NCBI RefSeq assembly: GCF_029892285.1
Contig: NZ_JARXVM010000030.1
Coordinates: 1-43,946 of the forward strand
DNA from: Rhizobium sp. SG_E_25_P2
GTDB taxonomy: Bacteria; Pseudomonadota; Alphaproteobacteria; Rhizobiales; Rhizobiaceae
Direction: 5' to 3'
Length of the DNA: 43,946 nt
Part shown: in pieces, positions 1-8,290 of the stretch
How positions within the stretch are numbered: the stretch's first letter is position 1
How the letters are laid out: each line of letters opens with the position of its first letter
Program-made: the position numbers and the translations under genes
Notes under the pieces: model-generated
What the model was told of the DNA's origin: nothing
The model's input: only the letters and a program-made list of their open reading frames with translations
Databases searched by the model: none

Positions 1-53
1 GCCTCATCCCATCCCCGAAAACACCACCTGAACGAGCAGACCAAAAAACGCGA

Positions 54-80
54 AAACCCGCCGGGAAAAACGGCGGGTTT
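54..80 (+). terminator. Rho-independent-like hairpin
   Basis: A perfect 9-bp stem (AAACCCGCC with GGCGGGTTT) encloses a 9-nt loop. Only a short T-run follows, all within the stem end. It probably ends a gene lying left of the window. Confidence 0.5.
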
Positions 81-94
81 GTCAGCGGTCTGAG

Positions 95-112
95 GTAATG
101 CAGATGCATTAC
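95..112. promoter_or_regulatory. Short palindrome upstream of first gene
   Basis: GTAATGCA and TGCATTAC form a perfect 8-bp inverted repeat around two bases. The size fits a dimeric regulator site, but no regulator is adjacent and no clear promoter is visible. The function is a guess. Confidence 0.25.
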
Positions 113-249
113 TTGCGCAAGACCTTTGCTAACGCCCGCTTCACCCTCCCGCAGAGTTTCGCCGCCGCAGGTTGCAAAACGCGCTATAGCATCTGCGACT
201 GCCATTGCCATCACGTTTCCCTTTTCAGCCGCAGGACCGCCGAAGCCCG

Positions 250-1035
250 ATGAGCCTCTATCCTCAACTCGATCCCGTAAGACCAGCCCAAAAAGGGCCA
301 GGCGCGGACTGGCGAGCGCTGGCGCGACACTGGCTGCGCAGGCTGGCGAAGGCGGTTTTCGTCGTTGCGATTCTGACCGTCCTCTGGCGTTTTTTCTATC
401 CCATCTATTCCTGGCGACAGAAGATCGAGGTGACCGTCAGCACGCCGCAGGGAAAGGTCAGCGGCTCCTCGGTGATGGCGGTGACCTGGGGAGACAGCCC
501 GGACATCCTGCCCGATCCCCCGCATGTCTATCATCATTCGAGCGGCGAGGCCGTGGTGATGGAGTTGCCCGGCAATCGCCATCTGTTCGCGTTGATGACG
601 AATTCGGACAGCCTGGCGCTCAGAGTGTTCGGCAAGGACAAGTTCCCGAAGCAGACACCTTATGCGACCGACTCCCTGCTGCCGGCGGCGGAGGAGGTGA
701 ACGGTCATTTCGGCGAAACCCGCAGCCTCACGCCTGATCAATACCCGCTGCTGGTCACCTTCGGCGACATCAACGACCCCGCCAGCGTGCGCCGCGTCGA
801 TCCCGCAAATCTCGCCGCCAGCTTCGGCGCGGGCTACCGGCTGGAGGGCATCACCATCACCATCACAGACGAGCCGTTGACGGAGGGCAAGGTGGAGGCG
901 GTGCTGGGGTGGTGGACGAAATACGTGGATTCCAAACATCGCATGATTTCACTCCGGTATCCGAATTCCAGCCCAAGGGGCTATGACACGCTTACCCCTC
1001 TGGACTTTTGGTCACTCAACAACATCCCGAAGTAG
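250..1035 (+). CDS. Membrane-anchored paralogue 1 of an immunity-like family
   Basis: Protein of unassigned function, 261 residues from the ATG at 250; an in-frame TTG at 205 is less likely. A basic N-terminus leads to one transmembrane helix at about residues 34-52, so most of the chain should lie in the periplasm. After the helix comes a conserved QKI....V.TP.G segment. The C-terminal half carries a block shared with the two paralogues downstream (DPASVRRVDP, FGAGYRLE, ITDEP, EAVLGW). It is followed by a piece of a lipase-like gene, as are its paralogues. The layout recalls immunity proteins encoded next to secreted lipase effectors; that role is inference. Confidence 0.75.
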   Translation: MSLYPQLDPVRPAQKGPGADWRALARHWLRRLAKAVFVVAILTVLWRFFYPIYSWRQKIEVTVSTPQGKVSGSSVMAVTWGDSPDILPDPPHVYHHSSGEAVVMELPGNRHLFALMTNSDSLALRVFGKDKFPKQTPYATDSLLPAAEEVNGHFGETRSLTPDQYPLLVTFGDINDPASVRRVDPANLAASFGAGYRLEGITITITDEPLTEGKVEAVLGWWTKYVDSKHRMISLRYPNSSPRGYDTLTPLDFWSLNNIPK

Positions 1036-1043
1036 AGGAAAAT

Positions 1044-1118
1044 CCTATAGCAATCGATCCAGATCCGTTCATGGCTATGCTTTCCGTGGACGCATACAAC
1101 AGAGATTACTTGCCTTGA
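1044..1118 (+). pseudogene. Possible N-terminal remnant of lipase-like gene (copy 1)
   Basis: Directly after paralogue 1, 24 codons encode MLSVDAYNRDYLP preceded by an acidic stretch, then stop. The motif resembles the SMDGxNRGYG start of the fragments at 1851 and 2730, so this may be the most decayed copy of the same partner gene. No ATG is well placed at its start. The next 85 bases, up to paralogue 2, show nothing recognisable. Confidence 0.4.
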
Positions 1119-1203
1119 TCGAGGACGGAACGTTACGTCGTTACGGGCTGCCTGACGGATTGGGCAAGGCAGCCCTCCCGGCGGCTTTCATGAAAGGAAC
1201 GCG

Positions 1204-1848
1204 ATGAAACGATTGTTTGCGGTTTTGGCCATATCGCTCTTGTCGGCGCTGTCTGGCTGCGCAAAGCATCTTGAGTGGCGTCAGAAGATCAGCGTGATGG
1301 TGCAGACGCCGGACGGTCCCAAAGCAGCGTCGAGCGTGGTGTCGGCGCTGATGACGAACACACTGGGCATGTGGGTTCCGCCTGAGGGGAAAGGCGTTAC
1401 CTACAAGATCACCGGCGAAGCTGCGGTTCTGGAATTGGCGCCCGGAAAATACCTGTTTGCGTTATTGAACCTGCCTTCCGCGCCGTCGGTTTTCCTGCCG
1501 GACGCGCCGCGTGAAGAGGCGATTGCACAGATTCCCTCTATGATCGGCCAGACCCGCAGCCTCAGGCCCGATCAATACCCGCTGCTGGTCACCTTCGCCG
1601 ACATCAACGACCCCGCAAGCGTGCGCCGCGTCGATCCCCAGAATCTCGCCGCCAGCTTCGGCGCGGGCTACAGGCTCGAAGCTATGACTATGACCATAAC
1701 CGACGAACCCGTGACGGAGGGCAAAGTGGAGGCGGTGCTGGGGTGGTTGGGCGAATACCCCGAACCCAAACTTAGTCCCGCTACGGGCAGAACCACCGAT
1801 ATTCCATTTTCTAGAAAAGTATCCCACGGCGATTTTATTCGGAGATAG
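1204..1848 (+). CDS. Lipoprotein paralogue 2 of the immunity-like family
   Basis: A 214-residue protein with a type II signal peptide. A basic start (MKR) and hydrophobic core lead to lipobox L16-S17-G18-C19, so it should be a periplasm-facing lipoprotein; Ala after the Cys favours outer-membrane sorting by general rules. It shares the WRQKI..MVQTPDG segment and the C-terminal DPASVRRVDP...ITDEPVTEGKVEAVLGW block with its neighbours. RBS AAAGGAACGCG precedes the ATG. The stop at 1848 lies two bases before a broken lipase-like fragment. Function is not known from sequence; immunity to a lipase-type toxin is a hypothesis from context. Confidence 0.85.
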   Translation: MKRLFAVLAISLLSALSGCAKHLEWRQKISVMVQTPDGPKAASSVVSALMTNTLGMWVPPEGKGVTYKITGEAAVLELAPGKYLFALLNLPSAPSVFLPDAPREEAIAQIPSMIGQTRSLRPDQYPLLVTFADINDPASVRRVDPQNLAASFGAGYRLEAMTMTITDEPVTEGKVEAVLGWLGEYPEPKLSPATGRTTDIPFSRKVSHGDFIRR

Positions 1849-1850
1849 TA

Positions 1851-2036
1851 ATGATCGCTTCTCCAGAATTGTTTGTGATCAACTATTCAATGGATGGCTG
1901 CAACCGAGGCTATGGCGCTGGCATTGGCGGTCTTGCAGAGGCTCGTCTGTCAATCGAACGGCCAGACAGTGATATCATTCTTGGGCTCGGATTCGTCTGG
2001 CGGGATCGCCCGTGGCGCGTGATCTTGAAAGCGTAA
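1851..2036 (+). pseudogene. Truncated lipase-like gene, copy 2
   Basis: A 61-codon frame starts SPELFVINYSMDGCNRGYG, which resembles the N-terminus of rhizobial lipase-like (DUF2974-type) proteins. After LSIERPD the frame runs into unrelated residues. In another frame the same bases encode GQTVISFLGSDS, matching the VISYRGTD strand of such lipases. The gene therefore carries a deletion or frameshift and lacks the whole catalytic region. It starts two bases after paralogue 2, as expected of a translationally coupled partner. Near-identical DNA recurs at 2730. The family assignment is from memory of the motifs and is moderately secure. Confidence 0.6.
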
Positions 2037-2049
2037 AGGGGCGCTAAAG

Positions 2050-2733
2050 ATGAGAACAGCACTCGGCTTCATCATTGGGATTATCGCTCTCCTCGGACTG
2101 CTCTATCTGTCCGGGACCCGGTTTGCCGCGCATCAGAAAATCACCCTTTCAGTCGCCACGCCTGCCGGCGTGAGGAGCGCGTCGGCGGTCCAGAAACTGT
2201 CCTTTGAAAAATCGCTGCCGGATTGGGTGGTTCCCGGCGACGCCGGGGGAAGCAGCATCTGGCTTTCCGGCGAGGCCGTGGCGCTGGAGATCGCTCCCCA
2301 AAAGTATCTCTTCGCCCTGCTGACAGACACGCCGCGAGCCTGGGATGTGTTTTTTCCCCATCAATCGCCGGCATCCGTCGGGCCGGTCATGGCCGCCAGC
2401 ATCGGCAAAGTCCAAACCCTCACCCCCGATCAATATCCGCTGCTCGTCACCTTCGGCGACATCAACGACCCCGCCAGCGTGCGCCGCGTCGATCCCGCCG
2501 ATCTCGCAGCCAGCTTTGGCGCGGGCTACAGGCTCGACGCCATCACCATGACCATCACCGACGAACCGGTGACGAAGGGCAAAGTGGAGGCGGTGTTGGG
2601 GTGGTTGGAAACAGTAGGACGTACCCGTCCTAGTCTGAAAGGTAGGCCCGAGAATGGCCTCGTAAGCCAACAGCCCGACCCAGAACTATACATGATTACG
2701 TCTGGCGACTTCTCAACAGAGCTTTTCAAATGA
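2050..2733 (+). CDS. Membrane-anchored paralogue 3 of the immunity-like family
   Basis: A 227-residue protein with an N-terminal transmembrane helix at about residues 4-21 and the rest predicted periplasmic. It has HQKITLSVATPAG after the helix and the shared C-terminal block DPASVRRVDPADLAASFGAG. Its stop overlaps the ATG of the third lipase-like fragment by ATGA (2730), which signals an old coupled two-gene unit. Compared with paralogue 2 it has a longer, unrelated tail ending ITSGDFSTELFK; paralogue 2 ends similarly with SHGDFIRR. Function is unassigned; an orphan immunity protein is the best contextual guess. Confidence 0.85.
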   Translation: MRTALGFIIGIIALLGLLYLSGTRFAAHQKITLSVATPAGVRSASAVQKLSFEKSLPDWVVPGDAGGSSIWLSGEAVALEIAPQKYLFALLTDTPRAWDVFFPHQSPASVGPVMAASIGKVQTLTPDQYPLLVTFGDINDPASVRRVDPADLAASFGAGYRLDAITMTITDEPVTKGKVEAVLGWLETVGRTRPSLKGRPENGLVSQQPDPELYMITSGDFSTELFK

Positions 2734-2939
2734 CCGTTTCTCCAGAATTGTTTGTGATCAACCTTTCAATGGATGGCTAAAACCGAGGCTATGGCGCCGG
2801 CATTGGCGGTCTTGCAGAGGCTCGCCTGTCAATCGAACGGCCAGACGCTGATTTCATACCGGGGCACGGACCTGTTGAGTCTCAACGCAATCAACGACGC
2901 CTCGTCGGGTTGGCTTCTTGGCGCCAGCGGCGCCTCACA
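2730..2939 (+). pseudogene. Broken lipase-like gene, copy 3
   Basis: The ATG at 2730 opens MTVSPELFVINLSMDG, then a TAA stop at codon 17. The same frame continues NRGYGAGIGGLAEARLSIE, closely matching copy 2. In a shifted frame from about 2840 the DNA reads NGQTLISYRGTD and then SSGW..GAS, resembling the strand and loop before the nucleophile elbow of lipase-like proteins. Homology then ends at the neighbouring convergent gene. At least one nonsense mutation, one frame break and loss of the 3' end are visible, so this is a pseudogene. Confidence 0.65.
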
Positions 2940-3420
2940 TCCCCGCCCGGCGCTCCAGCGCTTCGACCCGCTCGGTCAGATCGCTGAGCGCGATCGTGTT
3001 CTGAAGACCGCCCTGCAGCGCAGTCAGAATATCATTGTATTGGCTGCGGAGCTCGATGCGCATCTCGCGGATATGCTCCGAATTGCCGTCGATTGTGTTT
3101 TCGATTTCCTCCATGCGGTGAAGAAGCGCCTCCAGACGGTGCACGAGCGCCTCGAAACGATGCGTGATATCCGTCTGAAACTGCGCGAAATCCGACCGGA
3201 ATTGTGCGATCTCCGACCGAGTCCTGGTGTGTTCCGATTTCATCTCGAGCACATCGCTCCGCACTTGCGTGTTCTGGCGCGACAGTTTGGTGAATTCCGA
3301 CTCGAAGCGCCCGATGGCGCTGATGTTTTCGGAAATATTGCTGTTCAGCGTCTTCATGCCGTCGAGAACGGCAGAGAACTGGTGGATCAGGCGCTTCTGA
3401 AACTCAAAATCTTCAGACAT
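2935..3420 (-). CDS. Coiled-coil hypothetical protein
   Basis: A 161-residue protein starting MSEDFEFQKRLIHQ. Nearly the whole chain is heptad-like and charged (SEHTRTRSEIAQFRSDFAQF, then repeated RFEALVHRLEALLHRMEE), so a long helical coiled coil is expected. No signal peptide or membrane helix is seen. A frame continues upstream to 3552, but the added residues are low-complexity and Gly-rich, so the start at 3420 with GAGA upstream is preferred. It converges with the broken lipase-like gene, whose 3' end it touches. Function unknown. Confidence 0.75.
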   Translation of the reverse strand: MSEDFEFQKRLIHQFSAVLDGMKTLNSNISENISAIGRFESEFTKLSRQNTQVRSDVLEMKSEHTRTRSEIAQFRSDFAQFQTDITHRFEALVHRLEALLHRMEEIENTIDGNSEHIREMRIELRSQYNDILTALQGGLQNTIALSDLTERVEALERRAGM

Positions 3421-3601
3421 CGGGCGATCTCGGCGTTGACGAAAAGGATCATACAACGTTGCGATGATCGAGACAACAAGGACAACCGGCCGAGCCTCAA
3501 CACCACTCGAACCTTTTCGCCCGCCTCCCTCCCCCTTGCCCCCGCCCCGCATTCGCTCTATCCAGCCCGCTCCCCTTTCCCCCGCCCCGGAGGCCTAGAC
3601 C

Positions 3602-4270
3602 ATGCTCCCCTGGATCACCCTGGATACGGCCGAGATCCCCGGCGGCGGCGAGACGTTGCGGCTCAAGCAGCGGGGGACGGAGTTTTCGATCATGCTCGGG
3701 GCCAATGAGCTGATGAACAGCCGGCTCTATGGCTCGGAAGAGGCGCTTGCGACGCTGTCGCTCGACAAGCTCACTGGGCGGCCCAAGCCCAAAGTGCTGA
3801 TCGGCGGGCTCGGCATGGGGTTTACGCTGCGCGCCGCGCTCGGGCGGTTGGGGCCGGAGGCGAAGGTCGAGGTGGCGGAGCTCGTGCCGGAAGTGGTCGA
3901 CTGGGCGCGCGGGCCGATGGCGGCGCTGCATCAGGGCGCGCTCGATGATCCCCGGGTGACGATTACGCTGGGCGATGTCGGCGCGGTGATTTCGGGCGGC
4001 AAAGCCTATGACGCCATCCTGCTCGATGTTGACAACGGCCCGGATGGCCTCAGCCGCACCGCCAATGACGCGCTTTACAATGCCCGCGGACTGGGGCTCG
4101 CCAAGGCGGCGCTGACGAAAGGCGGCGTGCTCGCCGTCTGGTCCTCGGGCCGCGATCCCGGCTTTACCCGCAGGCTCACGCAGGCGGGATTTCAGACCGA
4201 GGAGAAGATCGTACGCGCCACCGGCAAATCGGGGGCGAAGCACATGATCTGGCTGGCGGTGAAGCCGTAG
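3602..4270 (+). CDS. Spermidine synthase-like SAM-dependent methyltransferase
   Basis: A 222-residue Rossmann-fold protein. The glycine-rich SAM loop is GGLGMGFTLR near residue 70, followed by the acidic strand end VEVAELVPEVVDWAR, and YDAILLDVDNGPDGL as the third motif. These match spermidine-synthase-fold proteins. It lacks the N-terminal beta domain of true spermidine synthases, so polyamine synthesis is not implied and the substrate is unknown. GGAGG lies 10-15 bases before the ATG. It converges on the RTX gene with only 9 bases between stops. Confidence 0.83.
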   Translation: MLPWITLDTAEIPGGGETLRLKQRGTEFSIMLGANELMNSRLYGSEEALATLSLDKLTGRPKPKVLIGGLGMGFTLRAALGRLGPEAKVEVAELVPEVVDWARGPMAALHQGALDDPRVTITLGDVGAVISGGKAYDAILLDVDNGPDGLSRTANDALYNARGLGLAKAALTKGGVLAVWSSGRDPGFTRRLTQAGFQTEEKIVRATGKSGAKHMIWLAVKP

Positions 4271-4279
4271 AGCGCTGCC

Positions 4280-5566
4280 TCAGAAGATGAAATCGCTCGC
4301 CTTGAAGTCGGCGAGCTTGACGTTTTCGATCGTCACCTGGTCGTCGCCGGGCAGGTCGATGATCACATTCTTGCCGCTCTGGCGCATGGAATTGGTGTTG
4401 AGATCGACGAAACTGTCGAAGGCTTCGTTCTCGGCGAAATCGCTGAGATCGATGCGGTCGTCGCCCGTCCCCGAGATCTGAAAGCCGCGGATCCTGTCGG
4501 CGCCGCAGTCGAGGCTGAAGATGAAAGTGTCGCGCGCGCCGTCTTTCGCCGAGCCGCCGATCAACAGATCGTCGCCGCGGCCGCCATTCAGCGTGTCGGC
4601 GCCGGCGAGACCTTTCAACGTGTTGTCGCCGCGATTGCCGGTGATGAGATTGGCGGCGCTGTTGCCGACGCCCTTGAGCGCGTCGCCGCCGCGCAGGGTC
4701 AGGTTCTCGATATCGAGGCCGAGGGCGGTATTGCGGATGACGGAGAGCGTATCGGTCCCCTCGCCGCCCGAGACCTCGATATCGACGGCCCCCATAAAGA
4801 TGAAATCGTCGCCGGCCCCGGTGGTCGCATCGCCGCCGACCACGCCGGCGAGAAGCTTCAGCGTGTCATTACCGGCGCCCAGATCGACATCGCCGGTGAT
4901 GACGCCGGTGTTGATCATCGTCGCATTGCCCAAGGTTTCGGTGATCGAGCCCTGGATCGTTCCGGAATTGACGATGCGGGCGATCGCGTCGGTCTCGCCC
5001 GAGATCTGCGCCGCCACGCCGCTGTCCACCGCGATCACGCCGGAATTGTTCAGCGACAGGCCTGCGCCCGACAGCTGGACGGCGACGCCGCCCGAGGCGA
5101 TTTCGCCGCTGTTGGCCACCGCGCCCTCATCGCCGAACAGGGCTACCCCGAAGGAGGCGCCGGTGATCACGCCGCTGTTGACGACGGTGTTGCCGGTTCC
5201 CGCCACATTGACGCCGCCAGCGCCGGTGATGGCGCCGGCATTTGTGAGCTTGAGGACATTGGCGTTGCCAATGACGCCGTTATCCGCCGCCAGGATGCCC
5301 CCGCCAGCGCTGATCATGATGTCGTCGCCGGAACTGAAGATCGGGTCGAAGGTGAACTCGTCGAAGGAGCCCAGCGAGACGCCATCGTCGCCGCCCGACA
5401 CGATCCGTCCGTCGATCAGCACATTGCGCCCGACAAAGGCGCCGGCAAGCTCCACCGCGTCGAAAGACGTGATCAGCGATATGCCGGCGGCGACCACCAG
5501 CGTGTCGGAACTGCGCGTGAGACTGACGGCGGTGGTGGAATTGGCGGTGAGGACGGTGATGGCCAT
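4280..5566 (-). CDS. Secreted RTX-like calcium-binding protein
   Basis: A 428-residue acidic protein with no N-terminal signal peptide. Residues about 85-230 are imperfect turns of the NSGVITG type, a beta-solenoid pattern. Residues about 308-335 are RTX nonapeptide repeats (GGRGDDLLIGG), expected to bind calcium in a beta-roll. The C-terminus ends ADFKASDFIF, like other type I secretion substrates and like the four other RTX proteins in this window. RBS GGAG lies 8 bases upstream of the ATG. It is divergent from the regulator at 5718. It is closely similar in layout to the protein at 30942-32120. Function (adhesin, surface layer or matrix protein) cannot be decided. Confidence 0.85.
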   Translation of the reverse strand: MAITVLTANSTTAVSLTRSSDTLVVAAGISLITSFDAVELAGAFVGRNVLIDGRIVSGGDDGVSLGSFDEFTFDPIFSSGDDIMISAGGGILAADNGVIGNANVLKLTNAGAITGAGGVNVAGTGNTVVNSGVITGASFGVALFGDEGAVANSGEIASGGVAVQLSGAGLSLNNSGVIAVDSGVAAQISGETDAIARIVNSGTIQGSITETLGNATMINTGVITGDVDLGAGNDTLKLLAGVVGGDATTGAGDDFIFMGAVDIEVSGGEGTDTLSVIRNTALGLDIENLTLRGGDALKGVGNSAANLITGNRGDNTLKGLAGADTLNGGRGDDLLIGGSAKDGARDTFIFSLDCGADRIRGFQISGTGDDRIDLSDFAENEAFDSFVDLNTNSMRQSGKNVIIDLPGDDQVTIENVKLADFKASDFIF

Positions 5567-5717
5567 GGATCAGCTCCGGTGAATTTGCTGGACGGCAAGA
5601 CGACAGGCCGCTTGCCATCGGATTAACAAACACTAAATTGAAAACTCAGCGGGCTTCAAAGCCCAAAAATGGGGGCATCCGTCCCAATTCTGGGCGGACC
5701 GGACGGCGAGAGGCGAG

Positions 5718-6593
5718 ATGGACCAGATGAACCGCAGTCTGCAGCCGGACACGCTGCGCGCCCGCAGCCAGGCGCTCGCCGCCCATCCCGGCTTTCTCGC
5801 CGTGGCCCGGGCCGGCGCGCAAGGGCTGCTGGCCATGTATGACCAGCACCCGGCTTTGGTGCGGCTGATCGGCAATCACCAGAAATGGCTGCTGACCGGG
5901 CTGATCTACGGCGCCTATCTCAAATCGGTCGCGCCCGGGGCCTTCCGCCCCTTCTGCGCCGCGCAGGTGATCGAGGATGCGCAAGCGGCTGACATTCTCA
6001 GCCGCAACACGGTGCAGCAGACGCTCGATGCGATGGCCGGCTATGGACTGCTCGGCAAAAGTGAGCATGGCGACGACGGACGGGTGACCTTGCTTCACAT
6101 TCCCGACCATATTCACGGCTCGACGCGCGGCTGGGTGGCGCTGCATTGCCAGGCTCTGGATGGGCTGGACGGCGGCGACCGCGCATTGCGCTTCACCTCC
6201 CAACCAGACCGCTTTCCCGCCATTCATCGCGGCCTGCTGGCCGGGCTGACCCTGCCAGGCGGCTGGCGCGATCCGCCCGAGGATGTGGCGCTGTTTCTGG
6301 ACGCCCGCCACGGTTTCCTGATCGCCGAACATCTGGCGGCGACCGCCGAGCCGGATGGCGAGCGCTATATCGTCACGGGCCTCAGCCGCAGCGGCGTCGA
6401 ACGTCGCTACGGTATCGGCCGCTCCACCGTGCACCGGCTGTTCCAGTCGGCGGAGGCGAAAGGGCTGATGTCGCCCCTCGACGGCGGCGTCGCCGTCTCG
6501 GGCGACTTCATGGCCAGTTACGCCGGCTGGCAGGCGCTGAAATTCGCGGCGCTCGATCTGGCGGTGGAGGCGGCGCTTTCCGGCTCCGCCTGA
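5718..6593 (+). CDS. Winged-helix DNA-binding regulator, hypothetical
   Basis: A 291-residue soluble protein. Two stretches look like winged helices: about residues 75-125 (DAQAADILSRNTVQQTLDAM, then GLLGKSEHGDDGRVTLLH as wing) and about 220-265 (SGVERRYGIGRSTVHRLFQS, then EAKGLMSPL). I do not recognise the family by name. It is divergent from the RTX gene at 4280-5566, with about 150 bases between starts, so it may control that gene. A GGGC..GCCC hairpin and several short CCC/GGG inverted repeats fill the intergenic space. DNA binding is inference from the helix-turn-helix pattern. Confidence 0.72.
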   Translation: MDQMNRSLQPDTLRARSQALAAHPGFLAVARAGAQGLLAMYDQHPALVRLIGNHQKWLLTGLIYGAYLKSVAPGAFRPFCAAQVIEDAQAADILSRNTVQQTLDAMAGYGLLGKSEHGDDGRVTLLHIPDHIHGSTRGWVALHCQALDGLDGGDRALRFTSQPDRFPAIHRGLLAGLTLPGGWRDPPEDVALFLDARHGFLIAEHLAATAEPDGERYIVTGLSRSGVERRYGIGRSTVHRLFQSAEAKGLMSPLDGGVAVSGDFMASYAGWQALKFAALDLAVEAALSGSA

Positions 6594-6597
6594 TCCC

Positions 6598-8094
6598 TCA
6601 CCAGGAGGTCAGCGCCCTCAGCGTCGGGGTTTTCTTGAAAACGTGATCGTCCATGCGGGTGAACAGCCGGTCGATCAGGCCGACGGCCTCGACCACGGCG
6701 GGGCCCTTGTTGAGCATCACGCATTCGGCGCGGGCGGCCATGGCGGCGTCGGTCATTTCGCCGCGCGAGGGCACGCCGTCCTTGACCAGATCCTCCAGCA
6801 CCTGGGTGGCCCAGATCACCGGGGTGGCCGCCGCCTCGCAGATCCACAGGATCTCCTCCTGCATTTCCGCAAGCCGCTCGAAGCCGATTTCGGCGGCGAG
6901 ATCGCCGCGGGCGATCATCACGCCGAGGGGCCGGCGGGCCCGGGCGATCAGCGCCGGCAGATTGCGCACCGCCTCCGGCTGCTCGATCTTGGCGATCAGC
7001 GCGAGCGGCCGGGCCGGCTCGCCGGCGCGGATGAGCGCGTCCTCGAACAGGTCGAGATCGTCGGGACGGCTGACAAAGGAATAGCCGATCATGTCGGCGA
7101 TGCCGATCACGGTGCTGAGATCGCTTTCGTCCTTGGCGGTCAGCGGCGACAGACCCAGCGCGGTGTCGGGCAGGTTGACGCCCTTTTCCGCCTTCAGCTT
7201 GGCGCCGCCGGCCTTGGCCTTGACGACGCGCAGCAAGACTTCGCCGTCGCGCTTCTCCTCCACCACCGCTTCGAGCTTGCCGTCGTCATAGCGGACGCGA
7301 TGGCCGACTTCGAGCCGGGTGACGATGTCGGGCAGCGACACCGAGGCGGCGAAGCGGGCGCGGCCGTCGATCTCGGGCGCATCGATGGTCAGGCGGAAGA
7401 GATCGCCGGGAGCGAGTTTTCCGGCTTTCTTCTCGGACACCACCGTCTCCACCCGGATCTTCGGGCCGGCGATGTCCATCAGCACGGGAATGTCGCGGCC
7501 AAGGCTCTGGGCCGCAGCGCGGACATGGTCGGCGATGGCGCGCCAGACATCGGGGCCGTCATGGGCGCAATTGATGCGGGCGACATCCATGCCGGCTTTG
7601 GCCAGCGCCAGCACGAAATCGGCGTCGCCAGCCGCCTCACTGGGCATGGTGACCATGATGCGGCCGCGCCGATAGGATCGCGGCGCGCCGAACAGCAGGT
7701 CGGTCGCCTCGATCAGCCTGGCTTCGCCGGAAAAGAACTCCTCTTCAGACGGCGCGGCGTGTTCGGTCAAACCGCCTGAAAGCGCGGCAAGCGCATGCGC
7801 CACCGCGTCCAGCGTCGGCAGCACCCGGCTTTCCATGCGCCCGAGCGAGGAGAGGCCGCGCGCCATCAATTGGCGCTGCAGCGGCCGGAGATCGCGATGG
7901 CGAATGGCGAGATAGGCGGCGAGATTGAACAGTTCCGGCTTTGCGGCGGCGGGATCGAGGCCGAATGCGGCGATAAGACCGGGGGCGGCCTCAGCCGCTT
8001 CGCGCCTGACAGCCTTGATCTCGTCGAGAAGGGCGGCGTTTTCAATGTCTTCGGGAGCAATGTCTTTGGGGGCGATATCGACCTGGGCGTCCAT
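6598..8094 (-). CDS. Atypical pyruvate kinase homologue
   Basis: A 498-residue protein. The first 140 residues are a helical extension absent from classical pyruvate kinase. The barrel begins at GRIMVTM (about 144) and has GMDVARINCAHDG, VLMDIAGPKIRV, the B-domain insert, the catalytic-lysine motif LIAKIEQPEA and the metal/phosphate loop MIARGDLAAEIG. The usual MLSGETA segment reads MLNKGPA, and the chain stops about 30 residues later, so the C-terminal allosteric domain is missing. It may be a PEP-using enzyme of changed regulation or substrate rather than the housekeeping PykA. It converges with the regulator, 4 bases away. Confidence 0.83.
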   Translation of the reverse strand: MDAQVDIAPKDIAPEDIENAALLDEIKAVRREAAEAAPGLIAAFGLDPAAAKPELFNLAAYLAIRHRDLRPLQRQLMARGLSSLGRMESRVLPTLDAVAHALAALSGGLTEHAAPSEEEFFSGEARLIEATDLLFGAPRSYRRGRIMVTMPSEAAGDADFVLALAKAGMDVARINCAHDGPDVWRAIADHVRAAAQSLGRDIPVLMDIAGPKIRVETVVSEKKAGKLAPGDLFRLTIDAPEIDGRARFAASVSLPDIVTRLEVGHRVRYDDGKLEAVVEEKRDGEVLLRVVKAKAGGAKLKAEKGVNLPDTALGLSPLTAKDESDLSTVIGIADMIGYSFVSRPDDLDLFEDALIRAGEPARPLALIAKIEQPEAVRNLPALIARARRPLGVMIARGDLAAEIGFERLAEMQEEILWICEAAATPVIWATQVLEDLVKDGVPSRGEMTDAAMAARAECVMLNKGPAVVEAVGLIDRLFTRMDDHVFKKTPTLRALTSW

Positions 8095-8290
8095 GGCTTG
8101 TTTGTCCTCGTGGCTTTGGCCGGCATACTAGCTATGCCCGATGATGCGCCCATGACAGGGATCAACCGGCCGGGACGAAAAAGCCGGCGCATGATGACGC
8201 GCGCAACCGGATTTTCCAGCTTCGCCATTTGCTTGCCCCGGAATCAGTGTTAACCCTCGCGGAAGTAGTTCACAGGATCGCCCGCCGTCG

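Noticed and set aside
983-1207. 74-codon frame between paralogues 1 and 2
   Set aside because: It overlaps paralogue 1 out of frame and has no family character; the lipase-like remnant is in another frame.
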